Below are positions 17,637 to 25,022 of a stretch of DNA of 49,617 bases, piece after piece. Position numbers and translations under genes: made by a program. Origin of the DNA: Paludibacteraceae bacterium (GTDB lineage Bacteria; Bacteroidota; Bacteroidia; Bacteroidales; Paludibacteraceae). Numbering within the stretch: the stretch's first letter is position 1; every line of letters begins with the position of its first letter. The stretch spans positions 1 to 49,617 of the forward strand of contig JAKSNH010000013.1 of assembly GCA_024399955.1 (NCBI GenBank). Direction: 5' to 3'. The notes under the pieces are model-generated. The model was given only the letters and a program-made list of their open reading frames with translations. It was not told the DNA's origin and did no database searches.

Positions 17637-18809
17637 ATGATTATGGCGAAAATATTGATTATTGATGACGAAAGAGCCATCCGAAATACCCTAAAAGACA
17701 TTCTGGAATTCGAGGGTTACGAAGTGAATATTGCCGAGGATGGCGAGCAAGGGGTCAACATGGCGCAAAAAGATAATTACGACCTCATTTATACCGACAT
17801 CAAAATGCCCAAGATGGATGGCATGGAGGTATTAGATAAACTGGCTGAGTTGCACTGCCCCATCATCATGATTAGTGGGCACGGAAATATAGAAACCGCT
17901 GTAGAGGCCCTAAAAAAAGGAGCATTCGATTTTATCGAAAAGCCCTTGGACCTCAACCGCCTCTTAGTAACTACCAAGAACGCCCTCTCCCATCATAAAC
18001 TCAAAGCCGAAGTGCAAAGCAAGACGGACGAGATACAGACCCTCAAGAAGAAAGTGGCACAGCGCAATCAGATGATAGGCTGTTCGGATGCCATCGCGCA
18101 CGTGCGCGATATAATAAACAAGGTAGCCCCTACCGAGGCACGCGTTCTCATTACCGGCGAGAATGGTACCGGTAAAGAGGTTGTGGCTCGCCTGCTGCAT
18201 GAACAGTCCAATCGCGCCAACGCCCCGCTCGTAGAGGTTAACTGCGCTGCCATCCCTTCCGAACTCATCGAATCCGAACTGTTTGGTCACATGAAAGGGT
18301 CCTTCACCGGAGCCGTCAAAGACCGTGCCGGTAAGTTTGAACAGGCCGATGGAGGCACACTCTTCTTGGACGAGATAGGCGACATGTCCCTTGCCGCACA
18401 AACCAAAGTCTTGAGAGCCCTGCAAGAAAACGAAATCACGCGTGTAGGCAGCGACAAAACCATCAAAGTCAATGTGCGCGTCATTGCTGCCACCAATAAG
18501 AACCTGGCACAAGAGATTGAGAAAGGCACCTTCCGCGAGGACCTCTTCCATCGCCTCAACGTCATCCCCATTCATGTCCCAGCCTTGGCGGACCGAATCG
18601 ACGATATACCTGAATTAGTCTCTTATTTCGCCGAACAGATATGCGCCGAACAAGGCATCAAACCCAAGGACTTTGAACCGGCTGCCATCAAAGCGTTACA
18701 ACAACGTTCATGGCCCGGCAACATACGCGAATTACGCAACGTAGTGGAACGCCTCATTATCCTATCCGGAAGTTCCATCTCCGCACAAGACATACATGAT
18801 TTTGCATGA
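17637..18809 (+). CDS. Sigma54-type (NtrC family) response regulator without a C-terminal HTH, ~388 aa
   Basis: A receiver domain (ILIIDDE; phospho-acceptor in YTDIKMP, ~D52) is joined to an AAA+ sigma54-activator domain with Walker A GENGTGKE (~172), the sigma54-contact loop KGSFTGA (Ser for the usual Ala), Walker [13 protein letters not shown] and the arginine-finger region. It ends at [23 protein letters not shown], just where a Fis-type helix-turn-helix would normally begin, so it may act without specific DNA binding. ATG 17637 or 17643 (MAKILIID) are the candidate starts; an upstream ATG at 17601 lies inside the promoter and is excluded. No histidine kinase is nearby. Its 3' end overlaps recF by 14 bases. 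Confidence 0.92.
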   Translation: MIMAKILIIDDERAIRNTLKDILEFEGYEVNIAEDGEQGVNMAQKDNYDLIYTDIKMPKMDGMEVLDKLAELHCPIIMISGHGNIETAVEALKKGAFDFIEKPLDLNRLLVTTKNALSHHKLKAEVQSKTDEIQTLKKKVAQRNQMIGCSDAIAHVRDIINKVAPTEARVLITGENGTGKEVVARLLHEQSNRANAPLVEVNCAAIPSELIESELFGHMKGSFTGAVKDRAGKFEQADGGTLFLDEIGDMSLAAQTKVLRALQENEITRVGSDKTIKVNVRVIAATNKNLAQEIEKGTFREDLFHRLNVIPIHVPALADRIDDIPELVSYFAEQICAEQGIKPKDFEPAAIKALQQRSWPGNIRELRNVVERLIILSGSSISAQDIHDFA

Positions 18810-19899
18810 ACTGCACATATTAAACTACAAGAACATCCGCGAAGCGGACCTGACTTTCTCTGACAAAATCAACTGCTTTGTCGGACTAAATGGTCAAGGT
18901 AAAACCAATATCTTGGATGCTATCTACTTGCTTAGCTTCACTAAGTCGGCTTTTAATGTGGTGGATAGCCAAAACATCTGCCACGACGCGGACATGGCCC
19001 TCGTGCAAGGCAATTATGGAGAGATGGTGGTTAGTTGCGGACTCAAACGCGGAGCAAAAAAGCAGTTCCGACTGAATAAAACGGACTATAAGCGACTCAT
19101 CGACCATATCGGACTTATCCCGTTAGTCATGGTTAGTCCGGAGGATAGCCAACTCATTGCCGAAGGCAGCGACGAACGGAGACGTTTTATGGATGTAGTC
19201 ATCTCGCAGCAAGATAAGAAATACTTAGAACAACTTACTACCTATAACGCCCTACTCAAACAACGCAACGCGTTACTCAAACAACTCGGCGAAAAGGAAA
19301 GAATAGATACCGAATCGGCTGCATTATTAGAGGTGCTTGAACTGCAAATGGCTCCCCTCGCAGAGTATATCTTTGCCCAACGAACCTCCTTTATTGAGGC
19401 CTTTATTCCCATTTTCCAAGATGTGTATAATCGCATTTCCGGAGGAGATGAAGTGGTTACGCTGCGCTATATATCCCAATTGCAAGACCGTAACTTAGCC
19501 GAAGCATACGTACGTACCCGCCAACGAGACCTTATCTTAGGCTGGACTTCTCAAGGCATCCATAAGGACGAAATAGAAATGCTTTTAGGCGAATACCCTC
19601 TCAAACGTGTTGGCAGTCAGGGTCAGCAAAAAACCTACCTGCTTGCCATGAAACTCGCCCAAGCCCTCTATCTGTCTCTACACTCTACACTCTACACTCT
19701 AAACTCTAAACCCATACTCCTCCTTGACGATATATTTGATAAATTAGATTCAGAGCGAGTAGCACGCATCGTTGAACTCGTGCAAACCGACCAATTCGGA
19801 CAGATTTTCATCACCGATACCGACCGTCAGCATCTTACACAGATACTCGGTCATACCGATGCACAAATATTCCACGTAGAAAAAGGAATCATCCAATGA
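18796..19899 (+). CDS. recF: DNA replication and repair protein RecF, 367 aa
   Basis: An SMC-like ATPase that loads RecA at gaps with RecO and RecR. It begins with the strand [19 protein letters not shown] and Walker [20 protein letters not shown] (~33), contains [20 protein letters not shown], the ABC signature [18 protein letters not shown] (~270) and Walker [12 protein letters not shown] (~311). Five heptamers at 19676-19710 encode [11 protein letters not shown] between the signature helix and Walker B, a spot where a loop is expected. The start overlaps the response regulator; the stop overlaps the GHL10 start (ATGA). Confidence 0.95.
   Translation: MILHELHILNYKNIREADLTFSDKINCFVGLNGQGKTNILDAIYLLSFTKSAFNVVDSQNICHDADMALVQGNYGEMVVSCGLKRGAKKQFRLNKTDYKRLIDHIGLIPLVMVSPEDSQLIAEGSDERRRFMDVVISQQDKKYLEQLTTYNALLKQRNALLKQLGEKERIDTESAALLEVLELQMAPLAEYIFAQRTSFIEAFIPIFQDVYNRISGGDEVVTLRYISQLQDRNLAEAYVRTRQRDLILGWTSQGIHKDEIEMLLGEYPLKRVGSQGQQKTYLLAMKLAQALYLSLHSTLYTLNSKPILLLDDIFDKLDSERVARIVELVQTDQFGQIFITDTDRQHLTQILGHTDAQIFHVEKGIIQ
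19676..19710 (+). repeat. Five 7-bp repeats (CTCTACA/CTCTAAA) in recF
   Basis: Three CTCTACA units are followed by two CTCTAAA units. The forward direction has no stop in any frame; the reverse contains TAG. A related array begins only 215 bases downstream in the next gene. Confidence 0.92.
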
Positions 19900-21083
19900 A
19901 AAAATACCTCTTAATCATATTATTCGCTACACTCTACACGCTACACGCTACACGTTCAACCGCCACCGCTCAGGTGACGTTTAAGGGTGCTTGGATTGCT
20001 ACGGTGGCGAATATCGATTGGCCGTCCGAAGAGGCGATTGGCAACGATTCCTTGCAGCAGGCAGAGATGACCTTCATCCTCGATTCCCTTCAGTCGCTCG
20101 GCATCAATGCCATCATCTTCCAAGTGCGCCCTACCGCCGATGCCCTGTACGAGTCCGAACTCGAACCGTGGTCACATTGGTTAACCGGCAAACAGGGACG
20201 TAAACCCGGGTATGACCCACTCGATTGGATGGTGCAGGAATGTCATTCGCGCGACATGGAACTGCATGCGTGGCTTAATCCCTATCGCATCAATATAGCC
20301 ACGATGAAAGTGGATTCACTTTCCTATAATCATCCTTTCTACCAACACCCCGAGTGGTTCTGGAACTACGGCAAACAATGGTACTTCAACCCTGCCCTGC
20401 CGGATGCACGAGAATGGATATGTATGGTCGTGTACGACATCGTTTGTCGCTACAACATCGATGCCATTCATATGGATGACTATTTCTACCCCTATCCGAT
20501 TGCCAAGCGCGAACTGCCCGACACAACGGACTTTGCTCGTGACCCACGTGGGTTCACCGACATACGTGACTGGCGGCGAGATAATGTCAACATCACGGTT
20601 CAGGCTATCTCACAAACCATCCATGATGCCAACCCTAATGTGCAATTCGGCATATCGCCATTTGGCGTATATAAGGAAGGCTCCGGACTCACTAATTACT
20701 ACGACCTCTATGCCGATATCCTGCTATGGATACAGAATGGATGGATTGACTATGTTGTGCCACAATTATATTGGAATATAGGTAACAAACGCGCCGACTA
20801 CGAGCAACTCGCCCATTGGTGGGCCAACGCCGTAGATAGTTGCAATCAGCAATCAGCAATCAGCAATCAGCCATGTGCCCTTTACATCGGTATGGCCCCC
20901 TACCGATTAGGTGGTGCCAAAGAACTTAGTGCGTGGCGCGAAGGTAATGAGATTGCTCGGCAGATGCGACTCAATCGCACCATCCCAGGCATCGACGGCG
21001 AGTGCTTCTACTCCACCCGTCCCCTCCTCCGTAACCCCCTCCACGTCTGCGACAGCATAAAAGCCATTTATAACGAAAACTAA
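19896..21083 (+). CDS. GHL10 (DUF187/YngK-like) family glycoside hydrolase, secreted, 395 aa
   Basis: A TIM-barrel protein of the GHL10 family: FKGAWIATVANIDWPS, NAIIFQVRPTADALYESELEPWSHWLTG, LHAWLNPYRIN, HMDDYFYPYP (~188), FGISPFGVYK and PQLYWNIG. Members act on cell-wall or polysaccharide substrates in the periplasm or at the surface; the exact substrate is unknown. The signal peptide ([21 protein letters not shown]) contains four heptamers at 19925-19952, so repeat units form part of its h-region. A second array at 20842-20869 encodes NQQSAISNQ near residue ~320. The start overlaps recF in ATGA, indicating coupling. Confidence 0.88.
   Translation: MKKYLLIILFATLYTLHATRSTATAQVTFKGAWIATVANIDWPSEEAIGNDSLQQAEMTFILDSLQSLGINAIIFQVRPTADALYESELEPWSHWLTGKQGRKPGYDPLDWMVQECHSRDMELHAWLNPYRINIATMKVDSLSYNHPFYQHPEWFWNYGKQWYFNPALPDAREWICMVVYDIVCRYNIDAIHMDDYFYPYPIAKRELPDTTDFARDPRGFTDIRDWRRDNVNITVQAISQTIHDANPNVQFGISPFGVYKEGSGLTNYYDLYADILLWIQNGWIDYVVPQLYWNIGNKRADYEQLAHWWANAVDSCNQQSAISNQPCALYIGMAPYRLGGAKELSAWREGNEIARQMRLNRTIPGIDGECFYSTRPLLRNPLHVCDSIKAIYNEN
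19925..19952 (+). repeat. Four 7-bp repeats (CGCTACA) in the GHL10 signal peptide
   Basis: CGCTACA, CTCTACA, CGCTACA, CGCTACA: the same heptamer family as in recF, here encoding FATLYTLHAT of the signal peptide. Confidence 0.9.
20842..20869 (+). repeat. Four perfect 7-bp repeats (GCAATCA) in the GHL10 gene
   Basis: GCAATCA is repeated four times and encodes NQQSAISNQ. This is a different heptamer from the one at the start of the same gene. Confidence 0.95.
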
Positions 21084-21125
21084 AATAAATCAACAATTAA
21101 CAATAATCAACTAACAATTAAAACT

Positions 21126-21827
21126 ATGATCTACTCCAAAGAGGTACAGAACATGTGCCAAGTAGCCAAAGGTCCTCATCATGGACCGGCTCCAATCCCT
21201 GAAGAGGGTAAGTGGGTCAAGGCCAAAGAGATTACCGATATCTCGGGCATGACACACGGTATTGGTTGGTGTGCTCCTCAACAAGGTGCATGCAAACTGA
21301 GTTTGAATGTTAAGAATGGTATTATCGAGGAAGCACTCGTAGAAACCATCGGTTGCTCGGGTATGACCCACAGTGCCGCCATGGCTGCCGAAATCCTGCC
21401 GGGTAAAACCCTGCTCGAGGCCCTCAATACCGACCTCGTTTGCGATGCTATCAACACCGCTATGCGTGAACTCTTCCTGCAAATCGTTTACGGCCGCACC
21501 CAATCCGCCTTCTCCGAAGGAGGTCTGACTATCGGTGCCGGACTGGAAGACCTGGGTAAGGGACTCGTTTCACAGGTAGGTACACTCTATTCCACCAAAG
21601 TGAAAGGTCCTCGTTACCTCCAACTCACCGAAGGTTATATCACCCGCGAGTTCCTCGATGAGGACGGCGAGATCTGCGGTTACGAATATGTCCACATGGG
21701 CAAGTTCATGGACGCTATCAAGAAAGGTATGGACGCTACTGAAGCCCTCAAGAGCGTTACCGGTACGTATGGTCGTACCACCAAAGAACAGGGTGCCGTT
21801 AAATCTATTGACCCAAGAAAGGAATAA
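21126..21827 (+). CDS. IscU/NifU-N-like iron-sulfur scaffold homologue, 233 aa
   Basis: The first ~120 residues resemble the IscU/NifU-N fold: GWCAPQQGACKLSLNVKNG, then ETIGCSGMTHSAAMAAEILPGKTLLEAL, then DLVCDAINTAMREL. Cysteines at ~49, 56, 77 and 106 could correspond to the three scaffold cysteines of IscU. A C-terminal ~110-residue extension is not part of IscU. The gene is followed three bases later by the GGGtGRT gene, a pairing I recall from Bacteroidota and Clostridia. No IscS-type desulfurase is in the window, and the role of the pair is unknown. The 42-base gap from the GHL10 gene has no clear promoter, so it probably belongs to the recF run. Confidence 0.8.
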   Translation: MIYSKEVQNMCQVAKGPHHGPAPIPEEGKWVKAKEITDISGMTHGIGWCAPQQGACKLSLNVKNGIIEEALVETIGCSGMTHSAAMAAEILPGKTLLEALNTDLVCDAINTAMRELFLQIVYGRTQSAFSEGGLTIGAGLEDLGKGLVSQVGTLYSTKVKGPRYLQLTEGYITREFLDEDGEICGYEYVHMGKFMDAIKKGMDATEALKSVTGTYGRTTKEQGAVKSIDPRKE

Positions 21828-21830
21828 GCT

Positions 21831-22841
21831 ATGTTACGCGAAGTTAAATTTGAGTCACAAGACCGCCGCGAGAAACAAATTCTCGCCGCTTTGAATGCTA
21901 ATGGCATCAAGTCCATTGAAGAGGCTAACCAAATCTGCGAACAATATGGTTTGGATCCTTATATCACCTGCGAAGAAACCCAACGTATCTGCTTTGAGAA
22001 CGCTAAATGGGCTTATGTTGTAGGTAGTGCTATCGCCCTCAAGAAAGGCTGCAAGAACGCTGCTGACGCTGCCGAAGCTATCGGTATTGGTCTGCAAGCT
22101 TTCTGCATCCCCGGCTCCGTAGCTGATGACCGTAAGGTAGGTATTGGTCATGGTAACTTAGCTGCTCGTCTGCTCCGTGAGGAGACCGAGTGCTTCGCTT
22201 TCCTGGCCGGTCACGAGTCCTTCGCTGCTGCTGAAGGTGCTATCAAAATCGCCGAAATGGCAAATAAAGTGCGCCAAAAACCCCTGCGTATCATCCTGGA
22301 TGGTCTGGGAAAAGACGCTGCTATGATTATCAGCCGTATCAATGGCTTCACATACGTACAAACCGAGTTTGATTACTTCACCGGTGAACTCAAAGAGGTT
22401 CGTCGCAAAGCCTACAGTAATGGCCCTCGCGCTAAGGTGAACTGCTACGGTGCTGACGATGTACGTGAAGGTGTAGCTATCCTGTGGCATGAGAACGTAG
22501 ATGTTTCCATTACCGGTAACTCTACCAACCCCACTCGCTTCCAACACCCCGTTGCTGGTACCTATAAGAAAGAGCGTATCCTGGCCGGCAAACCCTACTT
22601 CAGCGTTGCTTCCGGTGGTGGTACAGGTCGTACCTTGCACCCCGATAACATGGCTGCCGGACCTGCCTCTTACGGCATGACCGATACCATGGGTCGTATG
22701 CACAGCGATGCTCAATTTGCAGGTAGTTCTTCTGTTCCTGCTCACGTTGAGATGATGGGCTTCCTCGGCATTGGTAACAACCCAATGGTCGGCTGCACAG
22801 TAGCTTGCGCAGTTAATGTGGCACTTGCTTTAAGTAAGTAA
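21831..22841 (+). CDS. GGGtGRT family protein, 336 aa
   Basis: The diagnostic motif SGGGTGRT is at ~260, followed by LHPDNMAAGPASYGMTDTMGRM and the C-terminal GIGNNPMVGCTVACAVNVALAL. The family has no established function. Cys residues in QICEQYGLDPYITCEETQRIC and near the C-terminus could bind a metal cluster donated by the IscU-like neighbour; this is inference. The protein is cytosolic and full length. It is last in its operon, with a terminator at 22874-22913. Confidence 0.9.
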   Translation: MLREVKFESQDRREKQILAALNANGIKSIEEANQICEQYGLDPYITCEETQRICFENAKWAYVVGSAIALKKGCKNAADAAEAIGIGLQAFCIPGSVADDRKVGIGHGNLAARLLREETECFAFLAGHESFAAAEGAIKIAEMANKVRQKPLRIILDGLGKDAAMIISRINGFTYVQTEFDYFTGELKEVRRKAYSNGPRAKVNCYGADDVREGVAILWHENVDVSITGNSTNPTRFQHPVAGTYKKERILAGKPYFSVASGGGTGRTLHPDNMAAGPASYGMTDTMGRMHSDAQFAGSSSVPAHVEMMGFLGIGNNPMVGCTVACAVNVALALSK

Positions 22842-22873
22842 GATATTACATTACAGTAAGTTATACTCTTCCA

Positions 22874-22913
22874 ACAGCTCTTAATTCTGCAAAGGATTGG
22901 GGGCTGTTTTTTT
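22874..22913 (+). terminator. Terminator after the GGGtGRT gene
   Basis: ACAGCTC (22874-22880) pairs with GGGCTGT (22901-22907), with one G-T pair, and is followed by a run of T. Confidence 0.8.
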
Positions 22914-23071
22914 GTGTTGTTATGGTGAAATTCTATTTCCTATATTTTATATAACACCCCTACAACCAGCCCATGGCACTAACACGAAAAGATGGGTTGC
23001 GGATAAAAAAATGAAGAAGAATGGGCATAATATATCCTAATAAGAAACGATACAAAACAGAAAAAACACTC
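22914..23071. other. Intergenic stretch without recognised genes
   Basis: This is the part of the 335-base gap before the 472-aa ATPase that is not covered by the terminator or the hairpin repeat. Frames are short and broken; I see no promoter, RNA gene or repeat in it. Confidence 0.6.
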
Positions 23072-23115
23072 ATAAGTGGGCGAAAAGTGATAAAAAAATA
23101 CAAATTTCGCCCACT
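23072..23115. repeat. 44-bp hairpin repeat, left copy
   Basis: Identical in all 44 bases to 24605-24648. It contains AGTGGGCGAAA and its complement TTTCGCCCACT separated by 19 A/T-rich bases. In this copy the pairing extends by three more bases on each side. It ends five bases before the -33 box of the ATPase gene. Confidence 0.97.
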
Positions 23116-23119
23116 TATC

Positions 23120-23151
23120 CTTGCATAATTCAAGAAAAAATAGTACCTTTG
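23120..23151 (+). promoter_or_regulatory. Promoter of the 472-aa ATPase
   Basis: CTTG (23120-23123), a 20-base spacer with six A, then TACCTTTG (23144-23151). The ATG is 25 bases further on. Confidence 0.85.
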
Positions 23152-23176
23152 CACTCAAAATCTAAAAACAAACAAT

Positions 23177-24595
23177 ATGAACATCATTGGTCGCAAACCA
23201 GAATTGCAACAACTGGACGAATACATGCAGTCTGGGAAGGCAGAGTTTGTAGCCTTATATGGTCGTCGTCGCGTAGGAAAGACATTCCTTGTAGAGGAAT
23301 ACTACAGCCATCGGTTTGCGTTTAGCGTAACCGGTGTGATTGATGGTACTCGATCGGAGCAAATGGAGGCATTCCAATTGGCCATGAAAGCCATTGGATA
23401 CAATGGGAAGAAGCCTAAGACATGGATGGAAGCATTTAATAGTTTAGGCCATTTACTGGAGAGTCAGCTTACCAAGAAAAGATGCGTCATCTTCATCGAC
23501 GAGTTGCCTTGCTTTGATACACCCAAAGCAGGTTTTATCAAGGCATTTGGTCACTTCTGGAATAGCTGGTGCCAGAAACACAAGGAGGTGATGCTGCTGG
23601 TATGTGGCAGTGCGACAACTTGGATGGTGAAGAACCTGATTGATAATCATGGAGGACTGCATAACCGTATTACCCACGAGATGCACTTGAGTCCATTCAC
23701 TCTGCATGAAACGGAGGCACTACTAAAGTCTAATGGATGTCAATGGGATAGGCTATCAATTGTGCAGGCATATATGATGCTTGGAGGTATTCCTTATTAC
23801 CTGAATATGGTGCGCAAAGGAGAGAGCGTTTCACAGATGGCTGACCGTCTGTTCTTTGCAAAAAAAGCAGAGATGCACGATGAACATGAACGCCTCTTTG
23901 CCTCGCTCTTCCGAGATCCGGCTCCATATCTAGAAATTATTCGTATTCTGGCTACACGGAAGCAGGGAATCACGCGTGATGAAATTTGCGAAGCGTTAGG
24001 CAAACACAATAATGGGCATGTTAAGGACTATTTGACCAATCTGCAAAAATGCGATTTCATTCGTTACTACTACCGCCGAACCAAGAAAGTCAACAAGAAC
24101 AATGGTTTGTATCAGTTAGTGGATTTCTTCAGTATCTTCCACAATACATTTCTTACTCGCCCCATCAACGACGAGCAGTATTGGAGTCACAACCTACAAT
24201 CATCTACAATCAACACATGGAACGGACTGGCATTTGAGCGTGTGTGCATGGCGCATGTAGCGCAAATAAAAAAGGCCTTGGGTATTCAGCAAATCGGTAC
24301 TCAGTATTATTCATGGCGCAGCAAAGGAAGCGCAAAGGGTGCACAGATAGACATGCTGATTGAGCGTGCTGACCGCGTGATTAATCTTTGCGAGATGAAA
24401 TACAGCATTTATCCCTATGCGTTGGACAAGGCTGAGAGCCTGAAGATCCGTACACGAATTGGGGATTTCGTGGCAGAGACCGGAGCAAAAGAGAGCATCT
24501 TCCCAACGCTCATCACTACGTACGGACTGCGTGCTGGAGAACACAACAACATGGTACAGGCGGTTGTCACTATGGATGACTTGTTTGCAGAATAA
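23177..24595 (+). CDS. AAA family ATPase (archaeal-type, DUF234-like C-terminus), 472 aa
   Basis: Begins MNIIGRKPELQQLDEYM with Walker A YGRRRVGKT (~29-37), Walker B VIFIDELPCFD (~115) and the sensor LLVCGSATTWMVKN. A winged-helix-like middle (GITRDEICEALGKHNNGHVKDYLTNLQ) is followed by a C-terminal nuclease-like core (GAQIDMLIERADRVINLCEMKYS), in which D and ExK match a PD-(D/E)xK pattern. It belongs to the same broad class as the ATPases at 14854 and 46104 but to a different branch. The whole gene with its promoter lies between two identical 44-bp hairpin repeats, the second beginning ten bases after the stop codon. This suggests a cassette that moved or is controlled as one unit. Confidence 0.88.
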   Translation: MNIIGRKPELQQLDEYMQSGKAEFVALYGRRRVGKTFLVEEYYSHRFAFSVTGVIDGTRSEQMEAFQLAMKAIGYNGKKPKTWMEAFNSLGHLLESQLTKKRCVIFIDELPCFDTPKAGFIKAFGHFWNSWCQKHKEVMLLVCGSATTWMVKNLIDNHGGLHNRITHEMHLSPFTLHETEALLKSNGCQWDRLSIVQAYMMLGGIPYYLNMVRKGESVSQMADRLFFAKKAEMHDEHERLFASLFRDPAPYLEIIRILATRKQGITRDEICEALGKHNNGHVKDYLTNLQKCDFIRYYYRRTKKVNKNNGLYQLVDFFSIFHNTFLTRPINDEQYWSHNLQSSTINTWNGLAFERVCMAHVAQIKKALGIQQIGTQYYSWRSKGSAKGAQIDMLIERADRVINLCEMKYSIYPYALDKAESLKIRTRIGDFVAETGAKESIFPTLITTYGLRAGEHNNMVQAVVTMDDLFAE

Positions 24596-24604
24596 AAAAC
24601 GTCT

Positions 24605-24648
24605 ATAAGTGGGCGAAAAGTGATAAAAAAATACAAATTTCGCCCACT
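24605..24648. repeat. 44-bp hairpin repeat, right copy
   Basis: Same sequence and orientation as 23072-23115. It lacks the extra three pairing bases of the left copy. No T-run follows on the plus strand, so it is not a typical intrinsic terminator. Confidence 0.97.
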
Positions 24649-24717
24649 AATAAAGTAGTATATATCATCAAAGAGAGTCTCGATAGAGACGTAATCTTGA
24701 GTGATTCATAAATGCTA

Positions 24718-24741
24718 ATGAGGAGGCTCACACCTCCTCAT
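24718..24741. terminator. Hairpin, probable bidirectional terminator
   Basis: ATGAGGAGG and CCTCCTCAT form a perfect 9-bp stem around a 6-nt loop between convergent genes. A T-rich stretch follows on the plus side. Confidence 0.6.
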
Positions 24742-24788
24742 TACTTTATTCTTTATCATCCGACCCATCTTTGCTCGGTATGATACAA

Positions 24789-24822
24789 ATAACCCCCAAT
24801 CCTTAGTAGAATCGGGGGTTAT
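24789..24822. terminator. Terminator between convergent operons
   Basis: ATAACCCCC (24789-24797) pairs with GGGGGTTAT (24814-24822). A T-rich tract follows on the plus strand and a shorter one on the minus strand. It lies about 70 bases after the stop of the 42-aa gene. Confidence 0.7.
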
Positions 24823-24846
24823 CAATATTTTTGTTTCTTCTTTACT

Positions 24847-24888
24847 CCATCAGCGTCAGCGGTCCTTCAGCGTCAGCGGTCCTTATTC
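24847..24888. repeat. 17-bp direct repeat (TCAGCGTCAGCGGTCCT) after the surface operon
   Basis: Two adjacent copies of the 17-mer are followed by TATTCC. A one-base-shorter form followed by TATTCC lies at 840-862, just after the deiminase gene. Confidence 0.75.
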
Positions 24889-24893
24889 CATCA

Positions 24894-25022
24894 TTATAAA
24901 TATATCCTTCGTGGAGTCATAGCATCGCCTTGATTGCCACCACTGGTATTGATGGAAAGGCCCATCACTTCGCCTGATGAGAGGCGGACGACTTGTGTAG
25001 TTGGTATTTGATAGTATTTCAT
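24894..25022 (-). CDS. 42-aa peptide coupled to the 478-aa secreted protein
   Basis: An ATG at 25022 overlaps the stop of the upstream gene in ATGA. The frame reads MKYYQIPTTQVVRLSSGEVM, then GLSINTSGGNQGDAMTPRR, and stops at 24894. It has no signal peptide. The plan (short, YxxP near the start, Gly/Ser-rich middle, PRR near the end) recalls small Bacteroidales peptides found at the ends of surface-protein operons, but I cannot name a family. The overlap, the clean frame and the position directly before a terminator support translation. Confidence 0.65.
   Translation of the reverse strand: MKYYQIPTTQVVRLSSGEVMGLSINTSGGNQGDAMTPRRIYL

Noticed and set aside
17964..18575. A 203-codon minus-strand frame opposite the response regulator
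   Set aside because: The sense strand encodes an unmistakable AAA+ domain; the antisense frame shows no domain or promoter.
23072..24648. An insertion sequence with terminal inverted repeats
   Set aside because: The flanking 44-mers are direct repeats, and the enclosed protein is an AAA ATPase with no transposase motif.
24651..24830. A riboswitch or ncRNA in the hairpin cluster between convergent operons
   Set aside because: Several hairpins are present, but no promoter points into them and they are explained as terminators of the two convergent transcripts.
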